In this document: one piece after another, positions 1 through 7,776 of the stretch
Position numbering within the stretch: position 1 is the first letter of the stretch
How the letters are laid out: each line of letters begins with the position of its first letter
Source of the DNA: Comamonadaceae bacterium
Lineage (GTDB): Bacteria > Pseudomonadota > Gammaproteobacteria > Burkholderiales > Burkholderiaceae_C
Direction: 5' to 3'
Assembly: GCA_027490555.1 (NCBI GenBank)
Contig: JAIXXW010000106.1
Coordinates: forward strand, 1 to 10,801
Length of the DNA: 10,801 bases
Program-made: the position numbers and the translations under genes
The notes under the pieces: generated by a model
The model's input: the letters and a program-made list of their open reading frames with translations, nothing else
What the model was told of the DNA's origin: nothing
The model's database searches: none

Positions 1-1332
1 ATCCGCAACCCCCAGGAAGCGCGCAAGCTGGGCATCAGCATGGTGTTCCAGCATTTCAGCCTGTTCGACACGCTCACCGTGGCCGAAAACGTCTGGCTGG
101 GTCTGGACAAGTCGCTGAGCCTGGCCGAAGTCACCCAGCGCATCGTGACCAAGGCCAGCGAATACGGCCTGGACCTGGAACCCGAGCGGCCGGTGCACAC
201 CCTGAGCGTGGGCGAGATGCAGCGGGTGGAGATCATCCGCGCCTTGCTCACCGAGCCCAAGTTGTTGATCCTGGACGAACCCACCTCGGTGCTGACGCCG
301 CAGGCGGTCGAGAAGTTGTTTGTGGTGCTGCACAAGCTGGTCAGCCAGGGCTGCAGCATTTTGTACATCTCGCACAAGCTGCATGAAATCCGGGCCCTGT
401 GCAGTGCCTGCACGGTGCTGCGTGGCGGCCAGGTGACCGGCGTGTGCGACCCGCGAGAAGAGTCCAACGCCTCGCTCAGTCGCCTCATGATTGGCACCGA
501 GCCCCCGGCCCTGGAGCACGTGGCGCGCGAGCCGGGCGAGGTGGTCTTGTCGGTGCAGGGCCTGCGCTTGACCCGGCAGGACCCGTTTGGCGTCGACCTG
601 GACGGCATCCATTTGCAGGTGCGTGCCGGCGAGGTGGTGGGTCTGGCCGGCGTGTCGGGCAATGGCCAGCGGGAGTTGATGTGGGCCTTGTCGGGCGAAG
701 ACACCCGCGCCGGTGAGCAGTGCGGCGCGGCCAGTGTGCGCCTGTCGGGGCAGGCGGTGGCGGCCATGGGGCCCGGGCCACGCAGGCAACTGGGCCTGCA
801 CTTTGTGCCCGAAGAACGGCTGGGGCGGGGCGCCGTGCCCTCGCTGAGCCTGTCGCAAAACCTGCTGCTCACGCGCAGCGAAGCGCTGGGCACAGGCGGC
901 TGGGTGCGCACCGGGGCGCTGGCCGAGCAGGCCCGCGGCATCATCGAGCGCTTTCGGGTCAAGGCGGCCGGACCGCAGGCGCCGGCCCAATCGCTGTCGG
1001 GTGGCAACTTGCAAAAGTTCATTGTCGGGCGCGAGATCAGCGCGGCCCCCAAACTGCTCATCGTCTCGCAACCGACCTGGGGTGTGGACGTGGGCGCGGC
1101 GGCGCAGATCCGCGCCGAGATCCTGGCGCTGCGCGATGCGGGCTGCGCCGTGCTGGTGGTGAGTGAGGAGCTGGAAGAATTGTTCGAGTTGTCAGACCGT
1201 TTGCATGTGATCGCCAAGGGCCGTCTGTCGCCCTCGATCGCCCGGGCCGAGGCCACCGTGGCCCAGATTGGCGAGTGGATGAGTGGTCTGTGGCCCGAGT
1301 CCCCGCAAGGAGCACAGCATGCTGCGGCTTGA
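1..1332 (+). CDS. BMP/nucleoside-type ABC transporter ATP-binding protein (5' partial)
   Basis: This is the cytoplasmic ATPase subunit of an importer of the simple-sugar/nucleoside ABC class. The reading frame is open from the first base, so the start and the first-domain Walker A lie outside the window; 443 codons are visible. Counting from the first visible codon, domain 1 shows the Q-loop region (MVFQHFS), the signature LSVGEMQ (68-74), Walker B with D92 and E93, and the H-loop H125. Domain 2 starts near residue 170. Its Walker A position reads GVSGNGQRE (217-225) without the GK[ST] core, its signature is LSGGN (332-336), and its Walker B region reads SQPTWGVD, so S356 and Q357 stand where D and E are expected. 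One competent and one degenerate site is usual in this family. The gene overlaps the next permease gene by 14 bases, which indicates one operon. The class is secure; a purine nucleoside substrate is inferred from the neighbours. Confidence 0.95.
   Translation: MRNPQEARKLGISMVFQHFSLFDTLTVAENVWLGLDKSLSLAEVTQRIVTKASEYGLDLEPERPVHTLSVGEMQRVEIIRALLTEPKLLILDEPTSVLTPQAVEKLFVVLHKLVSQGCSILYISHKLHEIRALCSACTVLRGGQVTGVCDPREESNASLSRLMIGTEPPALEHVAREPGEVVLSVQGLRLTRQDPFGVDLDGIHLQVRAGEVVGLAGVSGNGQRELMWALSGEDTRAGEQCGAASVRLSGQAVAAMGPGPRRQLGLHFVPEERLGRGAVPSLSLSQNLLLTRSEALGTGGWVRTGALAEQARGIIERFRVKAAGPQAPAQSLSGGNLQKFIVGREISAAPKLLIVSQPTWGVDVGAAAQIRAEILALRDAGCAVLVVSEELEELFELSDRLHVIAKGRLSPSIARAEATVAQIGEWMSGLWPESPQGAQHAAA
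1307..1312 (+). promoter_or_regulatory. Ribosome binding site deciding the first permease start
   Basis: AAGGAG lies six bases before the ATG at 1319. An in-frame ATG at 1283 would add 12 residues (MVCGPSPRKEHS) but has no comparable Shine-Dalgarno and lies deeper inside the ATPase gene. The site therefore supports 1319 as the start. Confidence 0.75.
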
Positions 1333-2392
1333 ACCCCGTCCCCAGGCCTCGCGCCTGTGGACCTATGTCTCGCCCCTGCTGGCGCTGGTGCTCACCGTGC
1401 TGCTGGGGGTGGCGCTGTTCATGGCGCTGGGCAAGGACCCGGTGCGCGGGCTGCAGATGTTTTTCTGGGAGCCGATCAAAACCCCCTATGCCCTGGGCGA
1501 ATTGATGGTCAAGGCCACGCCGCTGCTGCTGATCGCGCTGGGGCTGTCGGTGTGTTTCCGCTCCAATGTGTGGAACATCGGTGCCGAAGGCCAGTTTGTC
1601 ATCGGGGCGGTGTGTGCCGCGGGCGTGGCGCTGCTGGCCGACAAGGACACGGGCCGCTGGATCGTGCTGGCGGTGCTGTTGGCCGGGGTGCTGGGGGGCA
1701 TGTTCTGGGCGGGCATCACCGCGTTGTTGCGTGACCGTTTCAATGCCAACGAAATCCTGGTCAGCCTGATGCTGGTGTATGTGGCGGGCATGGTGCTCAG
1801 TTACCTGGTGTACGGCCCCTGGAAAGACCCGGCCGGTTTCAATTTCCCGCAGTCCAAGACCTTCGAGTCGGTCACCCAGATCCCGCGCCTGATGACGGGC
1901 TCGCGTGTCAGCGTGGGCCTGCTGCTGGCCCTGGTGGGGGCGGCCCTGCTCTGGGTGTTCCTGTTCCGCACCCGCGCAGGCTTTGCCCAGCAAGTGGGTG
2001 GCCTGGCCCCGGATGCGGCGCGGTATGCGGGCTTTTCCTCGCGCAAGGCGTTGTGGGTGGCCTTGCTCACATCGGGTGGCGCGGCGGGCCTGGCCGGCGC
2101 TTTGGAGGTGGCCGGGCCGATTGGCCAGCTCACGCCCTATGTGCCGGCGGGCTATGGTTTTGCCGCCATCATCGTGGCCTTTGTCGGGCGCTTGCACCCG
2201 GCGGGCATGGTGCTGTCGGCGGTGCTGATGAGCATGTTCTACATCGGTGGCGAGTTGGCGCAGTCGCGCCTGGGCCTGCCCAAGTCGATCACGGGCGTGT
2301 TCCAGGGTTTGTTGCTGTTTTGCCTGTTGGCCTGTGACACGCTGGTGGCCTTCCGCCTGCGGTGGGTGGCCGCGCAGAAGGGGAGTGTGTGA
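1319..2392 (+). CDS. ABC transporter permease, BPD_transp_2 family (YufP/NupP-like)
   Basis: This is an inner-membrane channel subunit of the importer, 357 residues from the chosen start. After a short charged N-terminus comes a first membrane segment at about residues 16-37, then a series of hydrophobic segments. The family hallmark NVWNIGAEGQF lies at 83-93. The cytoplasmic coupling region (EAA-like) is around 224-266, ending in a Gly/Ala-rich stretch (SGGAAGLAGALEVAG). Length and motifs fit the first permease of BMP/nucleoside ABC cassettes. The start at 1319 was chosen because of the AAGGAG six bases upstream. The gene overlaps the ATPase gene by 14 bases, and its TGA shares one base with the ATG of the next permease gene, so translation of all three is probably coupled. 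The substrate is not readable from the permease itself. Confidence 0.93.
   Translation: MLRLEPRPQASRLWTYVSPLLALVLTVLLGVALFMALGKDPVRGLQMFFWEPIKTPYALGELMVKATPLLLIALGLSVCFRSNVWNIGAEGQFVIGAVCAAGVALLADKDTGRWIVLAVLLAGVLGGMFWAGITALLRDRFNANEILVSLMLVYVAGMVLSYLVYGPWKDPAGFNFPQSKTFESVTQIPRLMTGSRVSVGLLLALVGAALLWVFLFRTRAGFAQQVGGLAPDAARYAGFSSRKALWVALLTSGGAAGLAGALEVAGPIGQLTPYVPAGYGFAAIIVAFVGRLHPAGMVLSAVLMSMFYIGGELAQSRLGLPKSITGVFQGLLLFCLLACDTLVAFRLRWVAAQKGSV
2378..2385 (+). promoter_or_regulatory. Ribosome binding site deciding the second permease start
   Basis: AAGGGGAG lies six bases before the ATG at 2392, inside the end of the upstream permease gene. It favours 2392 over the in-frame ATG at 2362, which would add MGGRAEGECV, a polar extension unlike a permease N-terminus. 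Confidence 0.75.
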
Positions 2393-3312
2393 TGGAGTCG
2401 TATGCATTGCTGATCGCTGCCACCTTGAACGCGGGCACGGTGCTGGCCATTGCCGCCTTGGGTTTGCTGATCAATGAAAAAGCCGGGGTGGTCAATCTGG
2501 GCGCCGAAGGCATGATGCTGTGCGCGGCCATTGCGGGCTTTGCCTGCGTGGTGCACACCGGCAACGACTGGTTGGGCTTTTTGGCCGGGATGGGCGCGGG
2601 CGCGGTGCTGGCCGCCGTCTTTGGGGTGCTGGTGATCTGGCTGGGCACCAACCAGTACGCCACCGGGCTGGCCCTGAGCCTGTTCGGTGTGGGTTTTTCG
2701 GCTTTTGTGGGCATTGGCTATGTGCAAGAAAAACTGCCCGAGCGGCCCAACTACGAGATCCCCTGGCTGGCCGACATCCCTTTGCTGGGCCCGGCCTTCT
2801 TCAAACAGCACCCTTTGGTGTACGGCGCCATGGCGTTGGTGCTGGCACTGATTTGGTTCCTGTACAAAAGCCGCACCGGTTTGGTGCTTCGGGCAGTGGG
2901 TGAATCCCCCGCTTCGGCGCATGCCCTGGGCTACCCCGTGCGCCGCATCCGCCTGGCGGCGGTGGTGACCGGGGGCGCCCTGTGCGGCCTGGCCGGGGCC
3001 TACATCTCGGTCAGCTACACGCCCCTGTGGGTCGAGGGCATGGTGGCGGGCAAGGGCTGGATCGCGCTGGCCCTGACCACCTTTGCCACCTGGCGCCCGG
3101 CACGGGTTTTGCTGGGTGCCTACCTGTTTGGGGGGGTGACCATGCTGCAGTTCCATTTCCAGGGCATGGGCGTGCAAGTGCCCAGCCAGTTGCTGACGGC
3201 ATTGCCCTACATCGCCACCATCGTCGTGCTGGCCCTGATTTCGCGTAACCCTACGTGGATTCGGGTCAACATGCCGGCGTCTTTGGGCAAGCCCTTTTAC
3301 CCCGGTTCATAA
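2392..3312 (+). CDS. ABC transporter permease, BPD_transp_2 family (YufQ/NupQ-like)
   Basis: This is the second inner-membrane channel subunit, 306 residues from the chosen start, and would pair with the preceding permease to form the translocation pathway. It opens directly with a membrane segment. It carries the paralogous hallmark GVVNLGAEGMM at residues 32-42 and a cytoplasmic coupling loop at about 167-204 (RAVGESPASAHALGYPV followed by a Gly/Ala-rich helix). Its length is typical for the shorter of the two permeases in this class. The ATG shares its A with the upstream TGA, a stop-start overlap typical of tightly coupled operon genes. Only 44 bases separate it from the binding-protein gene, with no terminator seen between them. 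Confidence 0.93.
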   Translation: MESYALLIAATLNAGTVLAIAALGLLINEKAGVVNLGAEGMMLCAAIAGFACVVHTGNDWLGFLAGMGAGAVLAAVFGVLVIWLGTNQYATGLALSLFGVGFSAFVGIGYVQEKLPERPNYEIPWLADIPLLGPAFFKQHPLVYGAMALVLALIWFLYKSRTGLVLRAVGESPASAHALGYPVRRIRLAAVVTGGALCGLAGAYISVSYTPLWVEGMVAGKGWIALALTTFATWRPARVLLGAYLFGGVTMLQFHFQGMGVQVPSQLLTALPYIATIVVLALISRNPTWIRVNMPASLGKPFYPGS

Positions 3313-3356
3313 TCTGCGTTTTTTCAACCCTGTAACCCTGCTCAAAAGGAACTGAC

Positions 3357-4496
3357 ATGACAGACATCTCCAAGCGCTCCATCGTCAAGATGGTGGCCCT
3401 GACCGCTGTGGCTGCCGCCGCATTGGTCGGTTGTGGCAAAAAAGAAGAGGCCCCCAAGGCCGCTGCCCCTGCTGCGGCTGCCAAGCCCGAGCCCCTGAAG
3501 ATCGCGTTTGCCTATGTCGGCCCTGTGGGCGACGGTGGCTGGACCTTTGCGCACGACAACGGCCGCAAGGAAATCGAAAAAGCCTTTGGCGACCGGGTGG
3601 TCACCACTTTTGTGGAAAAAGTGCCCGAAAGCGCTGACGCCGAGCGCGTCATCCGCGACATGGCGGCCCAGGGCAACAAGCTGATCTTCGGCACCACCTT
3701 CGGTTACATGGAGCCCATGCTCAAGGTCGCTGCCGACCACAAAGATGTCAAGTTCGAGCACGCCACCGGTTACAAAACCGCCGAAAACATGCGCACCTAC
3801 GACAGCCGCACCTACGAAGGTGCCTACATGGCGGGTGTGATCGCTGGCAAGATGACCAAAACCAACACCCTGGGCGTGGTGGCGTCGATCCCAATTCCCG
3901 AGGTGATCCGCAACATCAACAGCTACACCATGGGCGCGCAGTCGGTGAACCCCAAGATCAAGACCAAGGTGGTCTGGGTCAATGAGTGGTTCAACCCACC
4001 GAAAGAATCCGAAGCCGCCACTTCCCTGATCAACCAGGGCGCTGACGTGCTGATGCAAAACACCGACTCCTCGGCTGTGCTGCAGACCGCCGAAAAAATG
4101 GGCAAGCGTGCCTTCGGCTGGGACTCCGACATGACCGCCTACGGCCCCAAGGCCCACCTGGGTTCGGCCGTGATCAACTGGGGTCCTTACTACGTCAAGG
4201 CCGTGGGTGAAGCCCTGGAAGGCAAGTGGTCCACCGGCACCAGCTGGTGGGGTGTGAAGGAAGGTGCGATCGAGATGGTGAATGTGGCCGCCGATGTGCC
4301 GGACGACATCAAAAAGCGCATTGCCGACATCAAGGCCGGTCTGAAAGACGGCAGCTTCCACATCTGGAAAGGCCCGATCGTGGACCAGTCTGGCAAGGAA
4401 ATGCTGGCCAAGGATGCTGTGGCTGACGACAAGTTCTTGGGTGGCGTGATGTTCTACGTCAAGGGCGTGGAAGGCAAGATCCCCGGCAAGAAGTGA
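3357..4496 (+). CDS. BMP family ABC transporter substrate-binding protein (putative lipoprotein)
   Basis: This is the extracytoplasmic solute receptor of the importer, 379 residues (Bmp/PnrA-like fold family). The N-terminus has basic residues (K6, R7, K11), a hydrophobic core and a lipobox LVGC at 23-26, predicting a lipid anchor on C26. An Ala/Pro/Lys-rich linker (about 28-46) leads into the binding domain, which begins KIAFAYVGPVGDGGW (48-62), the usual opening of the family. AAGGA lies six bases before the ATG. It is the last gene of the operon and is followed by a strong terminator. Family members bind purine nucleosides or related ligands, but some bind other compounds, so the substrate is inferred. 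A deaminase for adenosine or adenine begins about 6 kb downstream, which fits purine uptake but does not prove it. Confidence 0.93.
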   Translation: MTDISKRSIVKMVALTAVAAAALVGCGKKEEAPKAAAPAAAAKPEPLKIAFAYVGPVGDGGWTFAHDNGRKEIEKAFGDRVVTTFVEKVPESADAERVIRDMAAQGNKLIFGTTFGYMEPMLKVAADHKDVKFEHATGYKTAENMRTYDSRTYEGAYMAGVIAGKMTKTNTLGVVASIPIPEVIRNINSYTMGAQSVNPKIKTKVVWVNEWFNPPKESEAATSLINQGADVLMQNTDSSAVLQTAEKMGKRAFGWDSDMTAYGPKAHLGSAVINWGPYYVKAVGEALEGKWSTGTSWWGVKEGAIEMVNVAADVPDDIKKRIADIKAGLKDGSFHIWKGPIVDQSGKEMLAKDAVADDKFLGGVMFYVKGVEGKIPGKK

Positions 4497-4528
4497 ACTG
4501 ACGCCGTTCGCTGAACCGGTTGCGACCC

Positions 4529-4560
4529 ACCGCCCCTTGCAAAAGGGGCGGTTTTTTTTT
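4529..4560 (+). terminator. Intrinsic terminator after the ABC importer operon
   Basis: A perfect ten-pair stem (ACCGCCCCTT with AAGGGGCGGT) closes on the GNRA-type tetraloop GCAA and runs directly into nine T residues at 4552-4560. It begins 32 bases after the binding-protein stop codon. This is a textbook rho-independent terminator. Confidence 0.95.
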
Positions 4561-4566
4561 GATAAC
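4537..4566 (+). promoter_or_regulatory. Weak candidate promoter for the BenE-type gene, inside the terminator
   Basis: TTGCAA (4537-4542) could act as a -35 and GATAAC (4561-4566) as a -10, each matching consensus at four of six positions, with 18 bases between them. Transcription would start near 4573, giving a leader of roughly 28 bases before the TTG start at 4601. The elements overlap the terminator loop and T-tract, so the match may be coincidental. Confidence 0.25.
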
Positions 4567-4600
4567 CTGAGCCTGTTCTTGCTCTGCGAAAGCCCTTGTC

Positions 4601-5827
4601 TTGTTCAAACACCTGGAAACCCCTGTTGTCGCCCCCCGAAGCTGGCGGCACATCCGCTCGGACTTTGGCACCACCTATGCGGCCAATGCGCTGATCGGTT
4701 TCATCTTTGCCGCCACCGGGCCGGTCGCCATCATCCTGTCGGTGGGCACACGCGGCGGCTTGTCGCCCGAAGAGCTGGCATCCTGGGTGTTCGGGGTGTT
4801 TTTTGTCAACGGCCTGGTCAGTTTGTGGATGAGCTGGCGCTACACCACGCCACTGGCTTTTGGCTGGACGATTCCGGGCACGGTGCTGGTCGGCCCTGCT
4901 TTGCAGCACCTGAGTTTTGCTGAGGTGATCGGCGCCTTTTATGCGACCAGTGCGTTGATTTTCTTGCTCGGTCTGAGCGGCTGGGTCAAGCGCGTCATGG
5001 CGGCGCTGCCCATGCCCATCGTCATGGGCATGGTGGCCGGGGTGTTTTTGCGCTTTGGCCTGGACATCATCCGGGCGCTGGACAGCGATGTGGCCATTGC
5101 CGCGCCCATGGTGGCGGTCTTCTTGTTGTTGTCGGCCCGGGCCGATTGGGGCAAACGCCTGCCGCCGGTCATCGGTGCCCTGCTGGTCGGGGCCTTGGCG
5201 GTGGCCGTCTCCGGACGCCTGGAGGCCTCCGCCGTGGGGCAATGGGCACTGGCCCAGCCGGTGATCCAGGCCCCGGTCTGGTCCTGGGCCGCCATGCTGG
5301 AATTGGTGGTGCCGTTGACCATCACCGTGCTGGTGGTGCAAAACGGGCAAGGCGTGGCCGTGTTGAAAAATGCCGGCCACGAACCGCCAGTCAACATGAT
5401 CGCCGTGGCTTGCGGCGTGGGTGCGGCCGTGAGCGCGGTGATGGGCGCCGTCAGCACCTGCCTGACCGGCCCCACCAACGGCTTGCTGACATCGTCTGGC
5501 GAGAAGCATCGCCACTACAGCGGGGCGCTGATGTTTGGCGTGCTGGCCCTGCTGTTTGGTCTGATGGCCCCCACCTTCACCGGTCTGATGCTGGCCGCGC
5601 CCCCGGAGTTCATCATGGTGCTGGGTGGGCTGGCCATGCTGCGCGTCCTGCAAGGCGCCTTCGTGGCATCTTTTGGCGCGGGCAAATACTCTTTGGGCGC
5701 TTTGGTGAGTCTGCTGGTCACGGTGGCCGACATCGGCCTGTTCAATATCGGTGCGGCGTTTTGGGGCCTGGTGGCCGGCTTCGCGGTGTCCTGGTGGATG
5801 GAGCGGGCTGATTTCCAAAAGGCCTGA
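4601..5827 (+). CDS. BenE-family benzoate/H+ symporter homologue
   Basis: This is an inner-membrane secondary transporter of 408 residues, close to the usual 390-400 for the family. BenE proteins are annotated as proton symporters for benzoate. Recognisable family stretches are ATGPVAIILSVGTRGGL near the N-terminus, FGWTIPGTVLVGPAL, a mid-protein VVQNGQGVAVLKNAG and the conserved GPTNGLLTSSGEKHRHYSG. The protein is hydrophobic throughout, consistent with about a dozen membrane segments. The start is a TTG: an in-frame TGA lies at 4568 with no ATG or GTG between it and 4601, and no later start would keep the N-terminal SWRHIRSDFGTTYAANA stretch that leads into the first membrane segment. Only a weak purine-rich GCGAAAG precedes it. 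No benzoate catabolic gene is in the window, so the substrate could be another small carboxylate. A terminator separates it from the ABC operon, and 113 bases separate it from the malonyl-CoA decarboxylase gene. Confidence 0.87.
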   Translation: MFKHLETPVVAPRSWRHIRSDFGTTYAANALIGFIFAATGPVAIILSVGTRGGLSPEELASWVFGVFFVNGLVSLWMSWRYTTPLAFGWTIPGTVLVGPALQHLSFAEVIGAFYATSALIFLLGLSGWVKRVMAALPMPIVMGMVAGVFLRFGLDIIRALDSDVAIAAPMVAVFLLLSARADWGKRLPPVIGALLVGALAVAVSGRLEASAVGQWALAQPVIQAPVWSWAAMLELVVPLTITVLVVQNGQGVAVLKNAGHEPPVNMIAVACGVGAAVSAVMGAVSTCLTGPTNGLLTSSGEKHRHYSGALMFGVLALLFGLMAPTFTGLMLAAPPEFIMVLGGLAMLRVLQGAFVASFGAGKYSLGALVSLLVTVADIGLFNIGAAFWGLVAGFAVSWWMERADFQKA

Positions 5828-5828
5828 C

Positions 5829-5864
5829 ACCCCCCGTGGGTGTGTCCGCACACCTGGGGGGTTT
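5829..5864 (+). terminator. Possible intrinsic terminator after the BenE-type gene
   Basis: An outer stem ACCCCCC (5829-5835) with GGGGGGT (5856-5862) and an inner stem GGTGTG (5839-5844) with CACACC (5849-5854) close on a TCCG loop, with a small internal bulge. It starts two bases after the stop codon. Only TTT follows, so the T-tract is poor. It may act as an attenuating or 3'-end-protecting hairpin rather than a full terminator. Confidence 0.5.
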
Positions 5865-5940
5865 GTGGGCGAGTGTATGCTGATGCGTTGATTTTCTCGC
5901 TGGCCCAAGCCAGCCGAACACCCCGTCACCCGAGGACGAC

Positions 5941-7224
5941 ATGCTGGAACGATTCCTTCAAAACAAAAAACTCGATGCGGCCAAGCTGGCCGCCAAAAAG
6001 CTGCTCAGTGCCCGAGGCGAGGCCAATGCGCAAAGCATGGCCATGAAACTGATCGACAACTACGAGCACCTCGACAAGCGCAGCCAGACGGCCTTTTTCC
6101 AGCACCTTTCCAGCGAATTCAACCCCGATCCGGCCAAGGTGGTGGACGCGGCCAACCGCTACAACACCGAGCGCAACGAGGCCAGCCTGATCCATTTGTT
6201 TCAGACGGTGGAGCCACCCCGGCAGGAGTTGCTGCGGCGGGTGAACCGGGCGCCTGCGGGCACGGCCACGATCTTGAAAATGCGCCAGACGCTGTTGTCC
6301 TTCCTCAAGGAGCACCCTGCCTTTCAGGCCACCGACGCGGACATGCACCATTTGCTCAGCTCCTGGTTCAACCCCGGGTTTCTGGAGCTGCACCAGATCA
6401 CCTGGAATTCGCCGGCCCAGTTGCTCGAGAAAATCATCGCGCACGAATCGGTGCATGCCATCGACGGCTGGGACGACCTGCGGCGCCGCTTGCAGCCCGA
6501 CCGCCGCTGCTTTGCGTTTTTCCATCCGCAACTGCCCGGCGAGCCGCTGATTTTTGTGGAGGTGGCCCTGGTGCCTGGCATTGCCAGGGACATTGCCGGG
6601 CTGATCAACAAGCAGGCGCCGGTGGGCGAGCCCAAGACCTTCAAATCAGCCATTTTTTACTCCATCAGCAACTGCCAGCCGGGGCTCAAGGGGGTGTCCC
6701 TGGGCAATTTCCTGATCAAGCGAGTGGCGCAAAAATTGATTGAAGAAATACCTTCGCTGAAAACCTTTTGCACCTTGTCCCCGATCCCCGGTTTCACCCA
6801 ATGGCTCGACGCGGGCGCCCCTTTGCCCGAAGTCAAGCTCAGCCCTGTGCAGCTGCGCAAATGGCAAGAGGCGCAAAAAACATGTGCCGTGGCCAACCCG
6901 CTGTGGGCGGACCGTCTGAAATCAGGCTGGCACCCCGAACGGGCCACCGAGGCCGACAAGGCCGCCTTGATGCGCTTGTGTGCCCTCTACCTGATGCACA
7001 AAACGCCCGAGGAGCGTGGCGATGCGGTGGGGAAATTCCACCTCAGCAACGGGGCCACGCTGCACCAGATCAACTGGGCGGCCGACCTGTCCAAAAAAGG
7101 CCTGCAGCAGTCCGGCGGCATCATGGTCAATTACCTCTACGAGCTCGACAAGGTGGAAGAGCAGCACGAGGCGTTCAGCAACAAAACCGTGCGCTTTTCG
7201 CGCGGTGTGGAAAAACTGGTCTAG
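5941..7224 (+). CDS. Malonyl-CoA decarboxylase (MCD family)
   Basis: This enzyme converts malonyl-CoA to acetyl-CoA and CO2, without biotin. The 427 residues span both MCD regions: a helical N-terminal domain (about 1-150) and a catalytic acetyltransferase-like domain. Diagnostic stretches are FAFFHPQLPGEPLIFVEVAL, then FYSISNCQPGLKGVSLGNF, in which S241 and S243 sit at the conserved serine position, then TLSPIPGFTQWL, and near the end FHLSNGATLHQINWAADLS, in which H367 matches the family's catalytic histidine. The C-terminus lacks the SKL-type peroxisomal signal of animal enzymes, as expected in bacteria. GAGGA lies four bases before the ATG. No malonyl-CoA synthetase gene or dedicated malonate transporter is adjacent. 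The role could be malonate use or relief of excess malonyl-CoA. The preceding gene is a BenE-type transporter on the same strand, 113 bases away with a possible terminator between them. Confidence 0.93.
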   Translation: MLERFLQNKKLDAAKLAAKKLLSARGEANAQSMAMKLIDNYEHLDKRSQTAFFQHLSSEFNPDPAKVVDAANRYNTERNEASLIHLFQTVEPPRQELLRRVNRAPAGTATILKMRQTLLSFLKEHPAFQATDADMHHLLSSWFNPGFLELHQITWNSPAQLLEKIIAHESVHAIDGWDDLRRRLQPDRRCFAFFHPQLPGEPLIFVEVALVPGIARDIAGLINKQAPVGEPKTFKSAIFYSISNCQPGLKGVSLGNFLIKRVAQKLIEEIPSLKTFCTLSPIPGFTQWLDAGAPLPEVKLSPVQLRKWQEAQKTCAVANPLWADRLKSGWHPERATEADKAALMRLCALYLMHKTPEERGDAVGKFHLSNGATLHQINWAADLSKKGLQQSGGIMVNYLYELDKVEEQHEAFSNKTVRFSRGVEKLV

Positions 7225-7346
7225 CCGGGCGGGCCCTCGGCGCTTGCGGCAGGACAGCGCGCAAGTTCACTTGTCAAGCACAAGACAGCGCCCGGGGGCA
7301 TTTCTGATAGCCTGAATCCCATTTCACTTTCAACAGGAATTCAGCC

Positions 7347-7772
7347 GTGAGCACTTTGACTTTGGACCAAGCCACCCAGATTTTGCAAGCAGCCCTGAAA
7401 GCCGCGCGGGCCGCCCAGTACAAGCCGATGGGCGTGGTGGTGCTCGACGCCTCCGGCCAACTGGTCACGTTTGCGCGAGAAGATGGGGCCAGCATGTTCC
7501 GTTTCGACATCGCGCGGGGCAAAGCCTGGGGGGCTGTGGGCATGGGGGCGTCCAGCCGTGCGCTGGCCGAGCGGGCCAAGGACAACCCCAACTTTTTTGT
7601 CGCTTTGGCCGCCACGGCCGAAGGCAAGTTCCTGCCCCAAACCGGAGCCGTGCTCATCAAGGATGCCCAGGGCCAAATTTTGGGGGCTGTCGGGGCCAGT
7701 GGGGGCACCGGCGACGAGGACGAGCTGATCTGCAAGGCAGGCGTCCAGGCCGCAGGCTTGGTGGTGGGATAA
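7347..7772 (+). CDS. GlcG/HbpS family protein (DUF336, heme-binding-like)
   Basis: This is a small single-domain protein of 141 residues, the usual length for the family. Members include HbpS, a heme-binding protein, and GlcG, which is encoded with glycolate oxidase genes. Most bacterial members have no assigned function and sit beside oxidoreductases or catabolic genes. Visible family features are MGVVVLDASGQLVTFAREDGA (28-48), the ARGKAWGAVGMGASSR helix (56-71) and the terminal glycine-rich GASGGTGDEDE (116-126) followed by an AG-containing helix. There is no signal peptide, so it is probably cytoplasmic. The start is GTG with AGGAA seven bases upstream. It is followed after four bases by an oxidoreductase gene, so the two are probably one operon. 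Heme binding is a family name here, not something the sequence shows. Confidence 0.88.
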   Translation: MSTLTLDQATQILQAALKAARAAQYKPMGVVVLDASGQLVTFAREDGASMFRFDIARGKAWGAVGMGASSRALAERAKDNPNFFVALAATAEGKFLPQTGAVLIKDAQGQILGAVGASGGTGDEDELICKAGVQAAGLVVG

Positions 7773-7776
7773 GCGC

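Noticed and set aside
1051..1098. Missing Walker B acidic residues in the second ATPase domain as evidence of a decaying gene
   Set aside because: SQPT in place of the acidic motif is normal in the second domain of nucleoside-type ABC ATPases, and the frame is intact.
1058..2407. A 449-codon open frame on the minus strand opposite the ATPase and first permease
   Set aside because: Its product is rich in His, Gln, Arg and Gly with no domain pattern, as expected for the antisense frame of GC-rich coding DNA; the plus-strand genes there are certain.
3342..4361. A 339-codon open frame on the minus strand opposite the BMP binding protein gene
   Set aside because: It is His/Gly-rich with no recognisable motif; the plus strand encodes a complete binding protein with lipobox and ribosome site.
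5871..5881. TATGCT near 5876 as a -10 element for the decarboxylase gene
   Set aside because: No -35-like hexamer lies at the right distance; the position falls within the preceding hairpin.
4454..5929. A 491-codon open frame on the minus strand opposite the BenE-type gene
   Set aside because: It has the same His/Gln/Gly-rich antisense composition, and it crosses a strong terminator and a confident membrane protein gene.
7225..7295. CCGGGCG (7225-7231) and CGCCCGG (7289-7295) as a terminator after the decarboxylase gene
   Set aside because: The arms are 57 bases apart and no T-tract follows, so an intrinsic terminator is not supported.
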